A stretch of 64,000 nt of DNA, taken from assembly GCF_037414475.1 (NCBI RefSeq), contig NZ_CP147913.1, positions 4,772,001 through 4,836,000 of the forward strand, read 5' to 3'. The number at the start of each line of letters is the position of its first letter. The first letter of the stretch is position 1. Shown piece after piece: positions 53,168 to 63,143 of the stretch. The stretch comes from Myxococcus stipitatus (GTDB lineage: Bacteria; Myxococcota; Myxococcia; Myxococcales; Myxococcaceae). The notes below the pieces were generated by a model. It worked only from the letters and a program-made list of their open reading frames with translations. It ran no database searches and was not told where the DNA came from. A program made the translations under genes and the position numbers.

Positions 53168-54862
53168 ATGCGACTTCCCCAATCCCTCCTGCTGGTGGCC
53201 CTCGTCGCGCAGTGGGCCTTTCCAGGAAGCATCGCCCGTGCCCAGACGGCAAGCGGCCCACGGGCCTCGCGCCATTCACGGGTCGACGCCGTCTTCGCGG
53301 CCTGGAATGGCAAGTCCACTCCGGGCTGCGCGGTGGGAATCTCCCGCAACGGAGTCACGGACCACGCGCGGGGCTACGGCCTGGCGAGCCTGGAGGACAA
53401 CGTCCCCCTCACGCCGCGGTCCGTCTTCCATCTGGCCTCCATCAGCAAGCAGTTCATCGCGTTCTCCATCGGGCTGCTGGCGCAGGACGGCAAGCTGTCG
53501 CTGGATGACGACATCCGTCAGCACGTGCCGGAGTTGCCCGCGTTCGGAAAGCGCATCTCGCTCGCGCACCTGATGCACCACACCAGCGGGGTGCGCGAGC
53601 AGGGCCAGTTGCTGAGCCTGGCGGGCTGGCGCGGCGAGGACATGACCCTCGAGGCGGACAACCTGGACATCCTGACGCGGCAGCGCGGCGTGAACTTCGA
53701 GCCGGGCTCGGAGGTCCTCTACAGCAATGCCGCGTACGCGCTGCTGGCCATCACCTTGCAACGAGTGTCCGGCAAGTCGCCGCGGGCGTTCGCCGAGGAG
53801 CGGCTCTTCAAACCGCTCGGGATGGGCGACACCCAGTTCCAGGAGGGCCACGGCGCGGTCATCCCCCGGCGGGCCATCGGATACTTCCCTCGCGAGGGGG
53901 GCTGGCGAATCAGCATGCCGCACTCCGATGGCTCCGCCACTGTGCTCAGCTCGGTGGGGGACCTGCTGAAGTGGGAGCAGAACCTGCTCGACGGACGCGT
54001 CGGTGGGCCCGCGCTCGTGGCGCTGATGCAGACATCCGGCAAGCTGAACGACGGCACCGTGACAGGCTATGGCGGCGGCTTGTTCCTCACGGAGCATCGC
54101 GGCCTGCGCACGGTGCGGCACGACGGCATGATGGCCGGGTTCCGAACGGAGGCGGTCCTCTTCCCCGACCAGCGGCTGGCCATCGTCGTGCTGTGCAACA
54201 GCGGCTCGATTTCCGCCACGGACCTCACGTGGAAGGTGGCCGAGGTGTATCTGGGGAATCTCCTGAAGGACACGATGCCGCCCGCCGTCGCGCTGCCGGA
54301 GGCGGAGCTGCCGGCGCTCGCTGGCGCCTACTGGAGTCCGTTGACGGACGAGGTGGTGCGGCTGGAGGTCAAGGACGGAGCGCTGCGCGAGGTCGGTGGG
54401 TCCACGGCCTTCGTCCACATCGGAGGGGGCGCGTTCCGCCCGGGTGAGTCGACCCATGTCTGGCGCTTCGCGCCGCCGAAGCCTCAGGCGCCCCGCGAGC
54501 TGAGCATCCGAGATTCCTGGCCCACGACGCGGGACTTCATCCGCGTCGACGCGCCCATGCCGACGAGCGCGGCCCTGCAAGCGTTCGCCGGTCAGTACCG
54601 CAGCGAGGAGGTGGGCATGAGCTACGCGGTGCGCGTCGTGGAGGGAAAGTTGACCGTGAGCTGGCCTCGCCGGGGCGAGGTCTCTCTCGAGCCCGTGGGT
54701 GGGGACCGGTTCATCGGCTCGCTCGGAGCGGTGAGCTTCACTCGGGCGGCCTCGGGGGGCGTCGATGGGATGCTGATCAGCAGCCGGCGCCTGCGTCGCT
54801 TCCGCGCGGAGCGGGTGGAGGCGCCACGGCCGGGGCCCGCCGTGGGACAGCCGGGCCACTAG
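53168..54862 (+). CDS. Class C beta-lactamase-like serine hydrolase, secreted
   Basis: 564 residues. Signal peptide MRLPQSLLLVALVAQWAF ending ARAQ. The beta-lactamase fold has the nucleophile SxxK in LASISKQFIAFS, the YxN motif in VLYSNAAYALL, LMHHTSGVREQG, and a third motif region near LRTVRHDGMMAGF. A C-terminal beta domain (from ~370) resembles DUF3471. Such enzymes are usually D,D-peptidases or esterases rather than true beta-lactamases. Whether it gives resistance cannot be told. Convergent with the SWIM/HEAT gene, 14 bp apart. Confidence 0.88.
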   Translation: MRLPQSLLLVALVAQWAFPGSIARAQTASGPRASRHSRVDAVFAAWNGKSTPGCAVGISRNGVTDHARGYGLASLEDNVPLTPRSVFHLASISKQFIAFSIGLLAQDGKLSLDDDIRQHVPELPAFGKRISLAHLMHHTSGVREQGQLLSLAGWRGEDMTLEADNLDILTRQRGVNFEPGSEVLYSNAAYALLAITLQRVSGKSPRAFAEERLFKPLGMGDTQFQEGHGAVIPRRAIGYFPREGGWRISMPHSDGSATVLSSVGDLLKWEQNLLDGRVGGPALVALMQTSGKLNDGTVTGYGGGLFLTEHRGLRTVRHDGMMAGFRTEAVLFPDQRLAIVVLCNSGSISATDLTWKVAEVYLGNLLKDTMPPAVALPEAELPALAGAYWSPLTDEVVRLEVKDGALREVGGSTAFVHIGGGAFRPGESTHVWRFAPPKPQAPRELSIRDSWPTTRDFIRVDAPMPTSAALQAFAGQYRSEEVGMSYAVRVVEGKLTVSWPRRGEVSLEPVGGDRFIGSLGAVSFTRAASGGVDGMLISSRRLRRFRAERVEAPRPGPAVGQPGH

Positions 54863-54876
54863 CCGGGTTCAACGCG

Positions 54877-57762
54877 CTACGACGCCTTGACCCCCAGCAC
54901 CTTCTTGATGGCGCGGACCAACTGCTTGTCCTTGGCCGCGTCGGGAATGTCGAGCAGCGCCGCCGCCACGACCTTCCCGGCCCCGTGCAGGTTGTCCGCC
55001 GCGAGCTTGAGATAGGTCGTGAAGAGGGCGAGCCGCTCGGACTTGTCCCGCGCTGTCTCGATGTGGGCGAGCAGCACCTTCGTGAGCGCCTCGCGCGGCC
55101 AGGTCCGGAACAGCGCGCGCAGGGCCTCGCGCCCCAGGACGTCCGGGTTCGTCTCCGCCAGTCGCACGGCGGGCTCCATCATGGCCAGCCCGAAGGCGCG
55201 CAGGGACTCGGCCACGAGGCCCGGCTTCCATCCGGCGACGAACGCCGCCAGCAGGGCCTGTGCGCCTCGCACATCCCCCAGCACGCCGAGCGCGTAGATG
55301 GCGGCCTTGGCGTCGGTCTCGCTCTGCGTCTCCACGCGGTGAAGGTAGCGGTCCAGCATCTCCGCGTCCCCCAGCCAGGCCAGCGCCATGGCCGCGCGGT
55401 GCCGCACCTCGTACGAAGGGTCTCCGTAGAACACCTGCCGCAGCGCGGGCCACGCCTGCGTGAGGCCCAGCGACTCGAGCTCGTTCACCGCGCCCATCCG
55501 CCCATCCCGCGTGGGCTCCGTCAGGGCTTGCTGGATGAAGGGGCGCAGCCGCTCTTCTCGCTCCCGGCTCAGCGCCGCCACGGCCTCCGGGCCCTTCTCC
55601 CGCGCCTGCACGTCATTGAGCGTCTCACGCGCGAAGAGCCGCAGGCCGGCGTCATGGCCCTTGCGGGTCAGCCCACCCAGGAGGGCCCGCGCATCATATC
55701 CACCCAATTGCCCCAGTATCTGGATGGCGGTGCGCCGCACCATGCGGCTGTGGTGCTCGGACAGGGCCTGCTTCACCACCTCCAACACCTGCTCTCGCGG
55801 ACGGCGGGCCACGGCTCGCGCGATGAAGCCGCTGGCCATGCCGTCGCTCCAGGCGGGGTACAGCGACTCCAGCAGGACATCGTCGTCCAGCGTTTCGTAA
55901 TAACGCGAGATGTGCGCGGCGGCTTCGTGGCGCGTCAGCTCTCCGTGCACCCGCTTCTGGAGGGCCTCGGCCGGAGTCAGGGGCTCTTGGGGGATGCGCA
56001 CGTGGATGCTGGGATGGGTGGCCACGGGCGTCAGCGCCTCGCCCTCCACTTGCACGGCCCCCGCGAGACGGACCAGGGCGATGCCCAGCACCTGGTACAC
56101 CTTGATGAAGTCCTCCAGCCGCTCCGCCGCGTCGGGCCGCTGCGCCAGCGTCTCCAAGAGCACCGCGGGCTTCTCCAGCCCCAGCTCCTTGAGCCGCGCC
56201 ACCAGGGGCTCCACCGCGCGCGGAGACACCGCGGACAGGCCCTGGGAGAACTTGTCCGCCAGCTCGTCGCGCACCTCGGCCAGGGCGATGGCGGCGCGGG
56301 AGGCTCCCGCGTCCCGGGCCGCGTCCGCCCAGCCCGTGCGCGACGAGGACGAGGCGCCGACCGCCACCGCGCGCCTGCGCCCGCGCCGCGAGGTCTCCTC
56401 CATCTCCAGTCGGGACAGTCCCCGCAGCCGCAAGCCCTCGGCGGTCTCCACCACCACGGCCAGGGGGAACAGCGTGGGCAGCGCGGCCTCCAGCCCCATG
56501 TCGCCCAACACCACCTTGAGCGTCGCGCCCTCCAGCGCGGCGGAGAGGGGCTCGTCGAGCTGCTCATCCGCGGGAAGGAACAGGCCCCGGCCCTCCGAGT
56601 CCACGAGCTGTGAGCGCCTGCCGCTGGCAAGCAGCGTCTGCGCCCGCAGCGCCACCGGCAGCCGCTCCGGCGCGAACACGTCCTTGCGGTGCTCTTGGAA
56701 CGCGGAGAGCGCGGCCCCCACATCCGGAAGTGACTTCTCCACGAGCCGCAGCAGCGCCGCTTCGTCGAGAGGGTCCCGCTGCATCCCCGTGTCCAGGTCC
56801 AGCCGGAAGGGCGCGAAGCCCGGATACTGGCCACCCTGGACCTTCTTCAGGACCTCCCCCGAGTGGCTCCGCTTGGCCTCCACGTTCTTGAGGAAGGCGG
56901 GGATGATCTGCTTCTCCGCGTAGTGCTTGCCGGACTCGAGCTCCACGAAGCGGCTCTCGCGGACGACGAAGTTGTCGGGCGTGACACGCGCGGAGAACGC
57001 GTACTCCAGCAGCGTCAGCCCCTCGACGGGCGCGCGGTCCTTCTTCGTCCACGTCTTGCCGATGAGCTCCTCGACGTAGCGGTCCTCGAGCGCCTCGCCG
57101 CCCAGGTGCTTCTCCACCTTGCGCGTGGTGAGGAGCATGTCCGCCACCAGGTCGGTGAAGGCGGGAGGCTCGAACTCACCCTGGCGCTCGGCGGCCTTCT
57201 CCAAGAGGTCCGCCACCTCCACCGCGCTGGCCGCGAGCCGCCGCAGCCCGTTGGCGCGCAGCGTCTCCCCCAGGGCGCGCACCTGGCCGGCGCGGTCCTC
57301 GGAGAGGGACATCACCCCCGACAGCCCCAGCTCCCGCACCAGCGTGGAGACCTGGGCCACGCCCGCCTTCATCAGGTCCGCGGTCTCCGTCTTGCCCTTC
57401 TTCACGCTCTTCTTGGCGGGGCCTCCCGCGCCCGCGGGGGGCGCGTCGGCGGTGACGAAGGACTCCGGCGCGCGAGCCCACGCCACCAGCAGCGCCGCCG
57501 CGTGCTTGCAGAAGGGGCGCGAGCGCGCGGCCATGCACGAGCACCGCCCCTTCACCTCGCGGCCTTCTCCGAACACCAGCGACACCTTGTAGGGCGTCGC
57601 GCCGGAGCCGAGCGCATCCGCGAACAGCCGGTTCTCGAAGCGCGACAAGTGGGTGATGTGCTTGTCGTCGAAGATGCGCGCGCCCTTGGACAGCTCATCG
57701 CGGTCGCTGATGACTTCCGTCAAGGAGCTCATCGCGGGAGACACCTTTCGCACCTCAGCCAT
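54877..57762 (-). CDS. SWIM zinc finger / HEAT-repeat scaffold protein
   Basis: 961 residues. An N-terminal beta region and the SWIM motif CSCMAARSRPFCKH lie around residues 75-88. A long helical middle section follows, and the C-terminal ~350 residues are HEAT-like repeats (MVRRTAIQILGQLGGYDARA, YEVRHRAAMALAWLGDAEM). Last gene of an operon with MoxR, DUF5682 and VWA; its start overlaps the VWA gene by 8 bp. In predicted MoxR-VWA conflict systems, SWIM proteins are thought to recognise the target. Biochemical role unknown. Confidence 0.85.
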   Translation of the reverse strand: MAEVRKVSPAMSSLTEVISDRDELSKGARIFDDKHITHLSRFENRLFADALGSGATPYKVSLVFGEGREVKGRCSCMAARSRPFCKHAAALLVAWARAPESFVTADAPPAGAGGPAKKSVKKGKTETADLMKAGVAQVSTLVRELGLSGVMSLSEDRAGQVRALGETLRANGLRRLAASAVEVADLLEKAAERQGEFEPPAFTDLVADMLLTTRKVEKHLGGEALEDRYVEELIGKTWTKKDRAPVEGLTLLEYAFSARVTPDNFVVRESRFVELESGKHYAEKQIIPAFLKNVEAKRSHSGEVLKKVQGGQYPGFAPFRLDLDTGMQRDPLDEAALLRLVEKSLPDVGAALSAFQEHRKDVFAPERLPVALRAQTLLASGRRSQLVDSEGRGLFLPADEQLDEPLSAALEGATLKVVLGDMGLEAALPTLFPLAVVVETAEGLRLRGLSRLEMEETSRRGRRRAVAVGASSSSRTGWADAARDAGASRAAIALAEVRDELADKFSQGLSAVSPRAVEPLVARLKELGLEKPAVLLETLAQRPDAAERLEDFIKVYQVLGIALVRLAGAVQVEGEALTPVATHPSIHVRIPQEPLTPAEALQKRVHGELTRHEAAAHISRYYETLDDDVLLESLYPAWSDGMASGFIARAVARRPREQVLEVVKQALSEHHSRMVRRTAIQILGQLGGYDARALLGGLTRKGHDAGLRLFARETLNDVQAREKGPEAVAALSREREERLRPFIQQALTEPTRDGRMGAVNELESLGLTQAWPALRQVFYGDPSYEVRHRAAMALAWLGDAEMLDRYLHRVETQSETDAKAAIYALGVLGDVRGAQALLAAFVAGWKPGLVAESLRAFGLAMMEPAVRLAETNPDVLGREALRALFRTWPREALTKVLLAHIETARDKSERLALFTTYLKLAADNLHGAGKVVAAALLDIPDAAKDKQLVRAIKKVLGVKAS

Positions 57763-58966
57763 GGTGCAGCTCCTTCTCGGTGGACAGCAGCGGCGTCAGG
57801 TCCTGGTTGCGCATCACTCGCTCCACCACGTCCACCAGCTTGCGCGGCGTGCACCCGAAGCACGGGATGCCCATCGCGGTGAGCTCCTTCGCCATGGCCT
57901 GGTCGTAGGAAGGCTTTCCCCCATCCGACAGCGCCAGCAGGCACAGCACCTTCGCGCGCGAGTCCACGAGCTGCCGCAGCCGCGCCAACAGCTCCTGCGC
58001 GTTGCCGCCCTCATAGAGGTCGGTGATGAGCAGGAAGAGTGTCTTCTCCGGCCGTTGCACATGGTTCGCCTGCGCGTAGGCCACCGCCCGGTTGATGTCG
58101 GTGCCGCCGCCGAGCTGCGTGGAGAAGAGCACCTCCACCGGGTCCGACAGGAGGGGCGTCATGTCCACCACCTCGGTGTCGAACAGGACCAGCCGCGTGC
58201 GCAGCACGTCCAGCGACGCGAAGATGGCGGCCATGACGGAGCTGTAGACCACGCTCTCCGCCATGGAGCCGGACTGGTCCACCACCAGCGTCACGTCCCA
58301 CTCGTGGCGCCGCCGCTGGTTGGGCCAGAAGTAGAAGCGCTCGGGCACCAGGCGCTTGTTCTCCGCGTCCCAGCCCTTGAGGTTGTGTCGAATCGTGCGC
58401 TTCCAGTCGATGTTGCGCGCGATGGGCAGCGGGCTCGTCCTGTCCCGGCGCAGGGCGCCGAAGACCGCCGTGCGGACGGTGGACTCTAGCTTCTTGCGCA
58501 GCTCGTCCACCACCTCGCGCACAATCGTCCGGGCCAGCGACTTGGCTTCGTCCGGGATGAGCCCGCGCGCGCTCACCAGCGTCGTCACCAGCTCCACGTT
58601 CTTCTCGAGGAAGGGCAGCGTCTCCGGCTCGAACAGGAGCTGCGTGAGGCCCTTCTTCTCGATGGCGTCCTTCTGGACGAGCGCAATCACATCATCGCGG
58701 AAGAAGCTGCGCAGCGCCCCCAGCCACTCGGGGATGTAGGGCTTGGAGCCCTCGCGCCCTCCGCTCCGCTCGCCGTAGACGAACGAGAGCGCGTCATCCA
58801 GCGGCTCGAGCTCCCCGTCCTTCAGGCCCACCGAGCCCGCGGACGCGGCCAGCGAGCGCAGCGAGGGACACGCCCCCGTCTTCTCCGCGGTGGGGCCCAG
58901 CGCCAGCCGCCAACGCAAGAGCGCGTCGCGGTCCTTCTCCGCCAGATTCTTGGGGTCCACGCTCAT
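57755..58966 (-). CDS. VWA-domain protein
   Basis: 403 residues from MSVDPKNLAEKD. The N-terminal half is helical; the VWA domain has a complete MIDAS: DQSGSM in VTLVVDQSGSMAES, Thr/Asp in LGGGTDINRAV, and an Asp-bearing loop in FLLITDLYEGG. VWA proteins partner MoxR ATPases, which remodel targets held by the metal site. The start overlaps the DUF5682 stop by 4 bp. Confidence 0.9.
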   Translation of the reverse strand: MSVDPKNLAEKDRDALLRWRLALGPTAEKTGACPSLRSLAASAGSVGLKDGELEPLDDALSFVYGERSGGREGSKPYIPEWLGALRSFFRDDVIALVQKDAIEKKGLTQLLFEPETLPFLEKNVELVTTLVSARGLIPDEAKSLARTIVREVVDELRKKLESTVRTAVFGALRRDRTSPLPIARNIDWKRTIRHNLKGWDAENKRLVPERFYFWPNQRRRHEWDVTLVVDQSGSMAESVVYSSVMAAIFASLDVLRTRLVLFDTEVVDMTPLLSDPVEVLFSTQLGGGTDINRAVAYAQANHVQRPEKTLFLLITDLYEGGNAQELLARLRQLVDSRAKVLCLLALSDGGKPSYDQAMAKELTAMGIPCFGCTPRKLVDVVERVMRNQDLTPLLSTEKELHHG

Positions 58967-61266
58967 AGCAGGTCATCCAGGTCATCGAGCGCCTTGCCCA
59001 GCTCGGCGCTCATGTCCTTGAGCTTTTCCTTGTCCTTTTCCTCGAGCACCGTCTTCACCGCGCGGCCCTGTTCTCCGAGCCGCCGCACGGCCACGATGTT
59101 CTCCATGAGGTAGCGCCGCTCGGTGTGACCGAGCACGCCCAGTGCCCTCCTCAATACCGGAAGGGTCTGACGGAAGAGCTCGGGGTCGATGCCCACGAGG
59201 AACTCATCCAGCGCCTTCACCACGTCGCGGTTCTTCACGAGCACCAGCGCGTTGACCCGCAGGAAGCCCTCCAGCCACGACGCGCTCACTTCCGGCTCCA
59301 CCGCGAGCGACAGCCGCAGCCCGACCTCCTTCGCGACCTCCTCCTCGGTGAGTTCTTGAGACAGATACAGCAGGCCCGTGGCCAGTCCGGAGGCGGAGGG
59401 ATGCACGGTGGTGCCGTGCATCAGGTCCTTGGCCGCGGCGAGCCACCCGGCCTTGTCCGCGAGCGGCTGCGCCAGCGCCACCTCGTGCAACGTCCGCAGC
59501 GCATCCATCACCGCGGGCACGGCTTCGGGCGAACAAGCGCAGGCCTCGTTCACCCGCAGCAGCGCGCGGGAGAAGGTCTTCTGGCAGAGCACGGCCACGG
59601 CCTCGTCGCCCATCGCCGTATGCGCACGCGAGGTGCCATACGCGACCAGCCCGGACAACGCCCGCGCCGCCGAGGCGAGCGAGGGCAGGTCCGCGTCCGT
59701 GGAGGCATGGGCATCACACGCGCGCAGCGCGGCGGCCAGCGTCTGCGAGCAGCCGGTAATCACAGACTCCAGCAGCACCTCCGCGGCGCCGCCGGTGGTC
59801 CTCGCCGCGAGCAATTGCTCCTGGAGGACATGCGTCGTCACGGCCTCCAGCGAGTCCCCCAGGATGATTTTCTCCACCAGCGCCACGTCGGTGGACGGCG
59901 TCCACTGGGCCTGCCACGACTCCCGCACCCGCGTGAGCGCGGCCTGCGCGCCCGCCTCCTTGGGAGTGGCCTTCTGCTGCGCGGTGCCCGCCAGGGTGGC
60001 GTAGGGGATGCCCGTCACCCGCAGCCGGTGCAGGAACACCGAGGAGCCCACCTCCACCTCGTTGCTCAACCGCAGCGTGAAGGTCTCCGGGCTGTCGGTG
60101 CGCGGCAACTGGCGCGAGTCCACCTCTCGCCAGAACTCCGCCTGGAGCGAGTTCTTTCCAATGCGGCTGGCCACCCGGCCCACCTGATGGCCCACCACGC
60201 TCTTCCACAGGAAGGAGTCGACGTGGGTCGCATCCCCGCGGCACAGCGTGGCGATGGTGGCCTCGCGCAGTTCGTCCAGTCCCGGCGCGCTCTTCTCGCG
60301 CAGGTCCGAGAGGGTCACCGCGAGCCGGTAGGCCTCCAGCACGTCGGACAGCGAGGCGGTGAAGCCGCGCATGCGCAGGTGTCCGGCGAAGTCGATGAGC
60401 ACCTCCAGCGTCGCGCGCCGGAAGTCACACTTCGCCTCGTGGGCCTTCTGGTAGAAGTGCGGCGCGCGGTTGCCCGCGCCGTACCCGAGCTGCTCGGACA
60501 GGCGGGGAAAGCTGTACGGAATCACCGTCACCGCGCAGGGCACGGCCGCTGGAAGCCGGGCCTCCAGCGTGGCCTCGACGTCCTTCGCGATGAAGGCCGC
60601 CACGTGGGCCGCGCCCGCCACTACGGCGACCTTCTCCGGAGCCACCCCGCTGGCCAGCACCTCCAGCACCTGACGCGCCATGAAGGCATCACGCCAGCGG
60701 TGAGCGTCCTGACGAGGACCGGCGTTGAGCACGTCCGCCCACGCGAGCAGCACGTCGCGGAAGCCCTCGGGCGTCCAGTCCGGCGCCTCGAACAGCGCCT
60801 CCCACAGCTCCTCGAAGGAGCGATAGCCCCGCTCACGCGCGAACCGCTCCGAGACGGGCTCCTCTTCGTCGGGAACGGACGATGTCTCCTGCCCCTCGGA
60901 CTCCAAGGGAGGCGCCGCGTCCCGCCGGTCCATGGCGAGGCTGACGCCCGCGGGGATGTCGATGAAGAGTGCGCGGGCGGAGTGGGCCTGGGCCCAGCGC
61001 AGCGCCGCGTACTCGGGCGAGTACTCCGCGAAGGGCCACAGCGCGGAGCCCGGCGTGTCATCCGTGCGATAGCCGAGCAGGGCGATGGGAGGCCGGGTGT
61101 CCGCGTCGCACAGGACGTCCACGAGCGCGGAGGCATCGCAGGGGCCCTCGATGAGCACGACCTCCGGCTTCACGCGCTCCAGCCAGCGTCCGAGCACCGC
61201 CGTGGTGCGCGGCGAGTGGTGGCGCACCGGGAACAGGTGCACCCGGGTGAGCAGGTCCAGGTCCAT
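58963..61266 (-). CDS. DUF5682 family protein
   Basis: 767 residues. The Met at 61266 is chosen because its ATG shares a base with the MoxR stop (TGATG); the open frame continues 15 codons further upstream. The N-terminus HLFPVRHHSPRTTAVLG and PEVVLIEGPCDAS with ALLGYR resemble the TIKI/ChaN/TraB-like enzyme fold (His-rich first strand, E-G-P), and VAVVAGAAHVAAF a later core strand. The rest is long and helical. DUF5682 is found in operons with MoxR, VWA and SWIM proteins; a hydrolytic or peptidase-like activity is suspected, not shown. Confidence 0.85.
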   Translation of the reverse strand: MDLDLLTRVHLFPVRHHSPRTTAVLGRWLERVKPEVVLIEGPCDASALVDVLCDADTRPPIALLGYRTDDTPGSALWPFAEYSPEYAALRWAQAHSARALFIDIPAGVSLAMDRRDAAPPLESEGQETSSVPDEEEPVSERFARERGYRSFEELWEALFEAPDWTPEGFRDVLLAWADVLNAGPRQDAHRWRDAFMARQVLEVLASGVAPEKVAVVAGAAHVAAFIAKDVEATLEARLPAAVPCAVTVIPYSFPRLSEQLGYGAGNRAPHFYQKAHEAKCDFRRATLEVLIDFAGHLRMRGFTASLSDVLEAYRLAVTLSDLREKSAPGLDELREATIATLCRGDATHVDSFLWKSVVGHQVGRVASRIGKNSLQAEFWREVDSRQLPRTDSPETFTLRLSNEVEVGSSVFLHRLRVTGIPYATLAGTAQQKATPKEAGAQAALTRVRESWQAQWTPSTDVALVEKIILGDSLEAVTTHVLQEQLLAARTTGGAAEVLLESVITGCSQTLAAALRACDAHASTDADLPSLASAARALSGLVAYGTSRAHTAMGDEAVAVLCQKTFSRALLRVNEACACSPEAVPAVMDALRTLHEVALAQPLADKAGWLAAAKDLMHGTTVHPSASGLATGLLYLSQELTEEEVAKEVGLRLSLAVEPEVSASWLEGFLRVNALVLVKNRDVVKALDEFLVGIDPELFRQTLPVLRRALGVLGHTERRYLMENIVAVRRLGEQGRAVKTVLEEKDKEKLKDMSAELGKALDDLDDLL

Positions 61267-62351
61267 CAGCCCCTCAAGAGCTTCTTGCTCGCGGAGTACA
61301 GCTCCTTCCACGCGCCGGTGCGGCCCTTGGCCACCGTCTCCATGTACTCGCGCAGGGCCTTCACGTCGTCCTCCTGCTCCTTCACCACCGCGCCCACCAG
61401 CGAGGCGGCCAGCTCCTGGGGCGTCACCTTCCCGCCGCCGAACTGCTGCGCGAGGATGGAGCTGTTGAACAACACGCTGATGGCCTCGGCGGTGGAGAGC
61501 ACCGCGCCCGGCGTGCGGACCTTCGTCTTGCCGTCCTTCGTCACACCCTGGCGCAGCTCCTGGAAGAGCGTGAGCAGCATGCGGGACAGCTCCTCGGTCG
61601 GCGGGACACCGACTTGATAGTCATTGCGCAGCTCCGCCTCGCGCTTCGTCACGATTTGGATTTCCTGCTCCAGGTCGTCCACCACCGGGACGGTGACGAA
61701 GTTGAAGCGGCGCTTGAGGGCGGCGCTCATCTCGTTGACGCCGCGGTCTCGTGTGTTGGCGGTGGCGATGAGGTTGAAGCCGCGCTGCGCGCTCACCACT
61801 TCGCCCAGCTCCGGAATGGAGACCTGCTTCTCCGAGAGGATGGAGATGAGCGCGTCCTGAATCTCCGGCGAGGTGCGCGTCACCTCCTCGAAGCGGGCGA
61901 ACTTGCCGCCGCGCATCGCGCGCAGCACGGGGGATGGAACCAGGGCCTCGGGCGTGGGGCCCTTGGCGAGCAGCAGCGCGTAGTTCCACGAGTACTTGAG
62001 GTGGTCCTCGCTGGTGCCGGCGGTGCCCTGGACGATGAGCGCGGAGGTGCCGCTGATGGCGGCGGAGAGATGTTCGGACAGCCAGCTCTTCGCGGTGCCC
62101 GGCTCACCCACGAGCATCAGCGCCCGGTCCGAGGCGAGGGTGGCGATGCACACCTGGATGAGCCCCTTGTCACCCACGTACTTGGGCGTGATGGGAACGC
62201 CGCCCACGGGCTTGGCGCTCCCGAGGATGTAGGTCTCGACGGCGCGAGGCGAGAGCGCCCACCCGGGAGGGCGGGGCTTGTCGTCATGCGCGGTGAGGGC
62301 GTCCAGCTCGGTCTTGAACTTCGCTTCGGCGGGCAGTCGGATGTCCGGCAT
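61266..62351 (-). CDS. MoxR-type AAA+ ATPase
   Basis: 361 residues. Walker A VGEPGTAKSWLSEHL, Walker B-region FARFEEVTRTSPEIQDALIS, sensor 1 NLIATANTRDRGVNEM, arginine finger region SAALKRRFNFV, and a C-terminal lid. MoxR ATPases assemble or remodel complexes with a VWA partner. First gene of a four-gene coupled operon; promoter expected in 62352-62482, which holds no other gene. Confidence 0.92.
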   Translation of the reverse strand: MPDIRLPAEAKFKTELDALTAHDDKPRPPGWALSPRAVETYILGSAKPVGGVPITPKYVGDKGLIQVCIATLASDRALMLVGEPGTAKSWLSEHLSAAISGTSALIVQGTAGTSEDHLKYSWNYALLLAKGPTPEALVPSPVLRAMRGGKFARFEEVTRTSPEIQDALISILSEKQVSIPELGEVVSAQRGFNLIATANTRDRGVNEMSAALKRRFNFVTVPVVDDLEQEIQIVTKREAELRNDYQVGVPPTEELSRMLLTLFQELRQGVTKDGKTKVRTPGAVLSTAEAISVLFNSSILAQQFGGGKVTPQELAASLVGAVVKEQEDDVKALREYMETVAKGRTGAWKELYSASKKLLRG

Positions 62352-62482
62352 GCGTGAAAGCTAGCAGCATGGACTGACACGCGGCGATTCAGGGGGTTGT
62401 CTTGCTTACCCCGAGGCGGCCCACCTCCGAGGGGGGCTCGTCGGGGTCCTCGCGCCCCGTGAATGATGCGGGTTCTTCCGGC

Positions 62483-62953
62483 TCACTCCGCGCACGGAAA
62501 CGCGGTGTCCAGCTTCTTGCTGTCCTTGATGCCAGGGCCGGTCAGCGTCGCCACCACCTTCACGGTGGAGGAGCACTCGTAGGGCATCAGGAAGGGGACC
62601 TGGAGGACGCCGCTCTGTGGAAGCGCGTGCAGCTCACGCGTCTGGGTCACCTTCCACGCGCGCTGCTCTCCCGCTTCGGACTCCTCCTTGGGCGCGCTCA
62701 CCACGACCTTGAGCTTCATGGGCTTGTTGCCATTGAAGTCGCCCTTCACCTGCACCAGGAACACGGCATCCACGAAGCTGCCGTAGGGGTCCTCGGCCTC
62801 CTCCAGTTTGACGATGGCGGCCTTGGTCTGGTCGAACACGCGCAGCTCGATGTCTCCCAGCGAAACGCTCGACTTGCCCGCGCTCACCGCCGCGGTGGAC
62901 AGCAACAGGACAGCGCCCGACAGCCACCCGCGCAGCTTCGTCGACGACGACAT
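62483..62953 (-). CDS. Small secreted protein, unknown function
   Basis: 156 residues from ATG 62953, preceded by ggaggt; the longer upstream frame has no support. Signal peptide LRGWLSGAVLLLSTAAVSA. The mature part is a beta-rich domain (LGDIELRVFDQTKAAIVKL, DAVFLVQVKGDFNGNKPMKL) with two Cys at the end (PYECSST, AFPCAE). Family not recognised. Divergent from the quinone oxidoreductase gene. Confidence 0.7.
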   Translation of the reverse strand: MSSSTKLRGWLSGAVLLLSTAAVSAGKSSVSLGDIELRVFDQTKAAIVKLEEAEDPYGSFVDAVFLVQVKGDFNGNKPMKLKVVVSAPKEESEAGEQRAWKVTQTRELHALPQSGVLQVPFLMPYECSSTVKVVATLTGPGIKDSKKLDTAFPCAE

Positions 62954-63143
62954 CGCGACCTCCCGTGCCTTCGGTTGTCTGGCGACTGTATTCCAGGCCT
63001 CCCTCTTCCGTGCAGGGGCGGCGACCGTGAGGGCGGGCCCTGGCCTGGCCCTCTTCGCGTCCTCTTGCGCCGCTTCCGCTCGTGGACAGCGTGCGGAGGA
63101 ACCCTGTCCGCCGCGGGGGACCTGCGCCCGCGAGGAGTCACCC

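Noticed and set aside
53168-54862. Antibiotic-resistance beta-lactamase
   Set aside because: SxxK and YxN are present, but the C-terminal DUF3471-like domain and overall style fit esterase/D,D-peptidase relatives; resistance cannot be claimed.
60721-60732. Exact copy of the repeat end ggcgttgagcac inside the DUF5682 gene
   Set aside because: Only 12-14 bp match, the rest of the repeat is absent, and it falls in conserved coding sequence; treated as chance.
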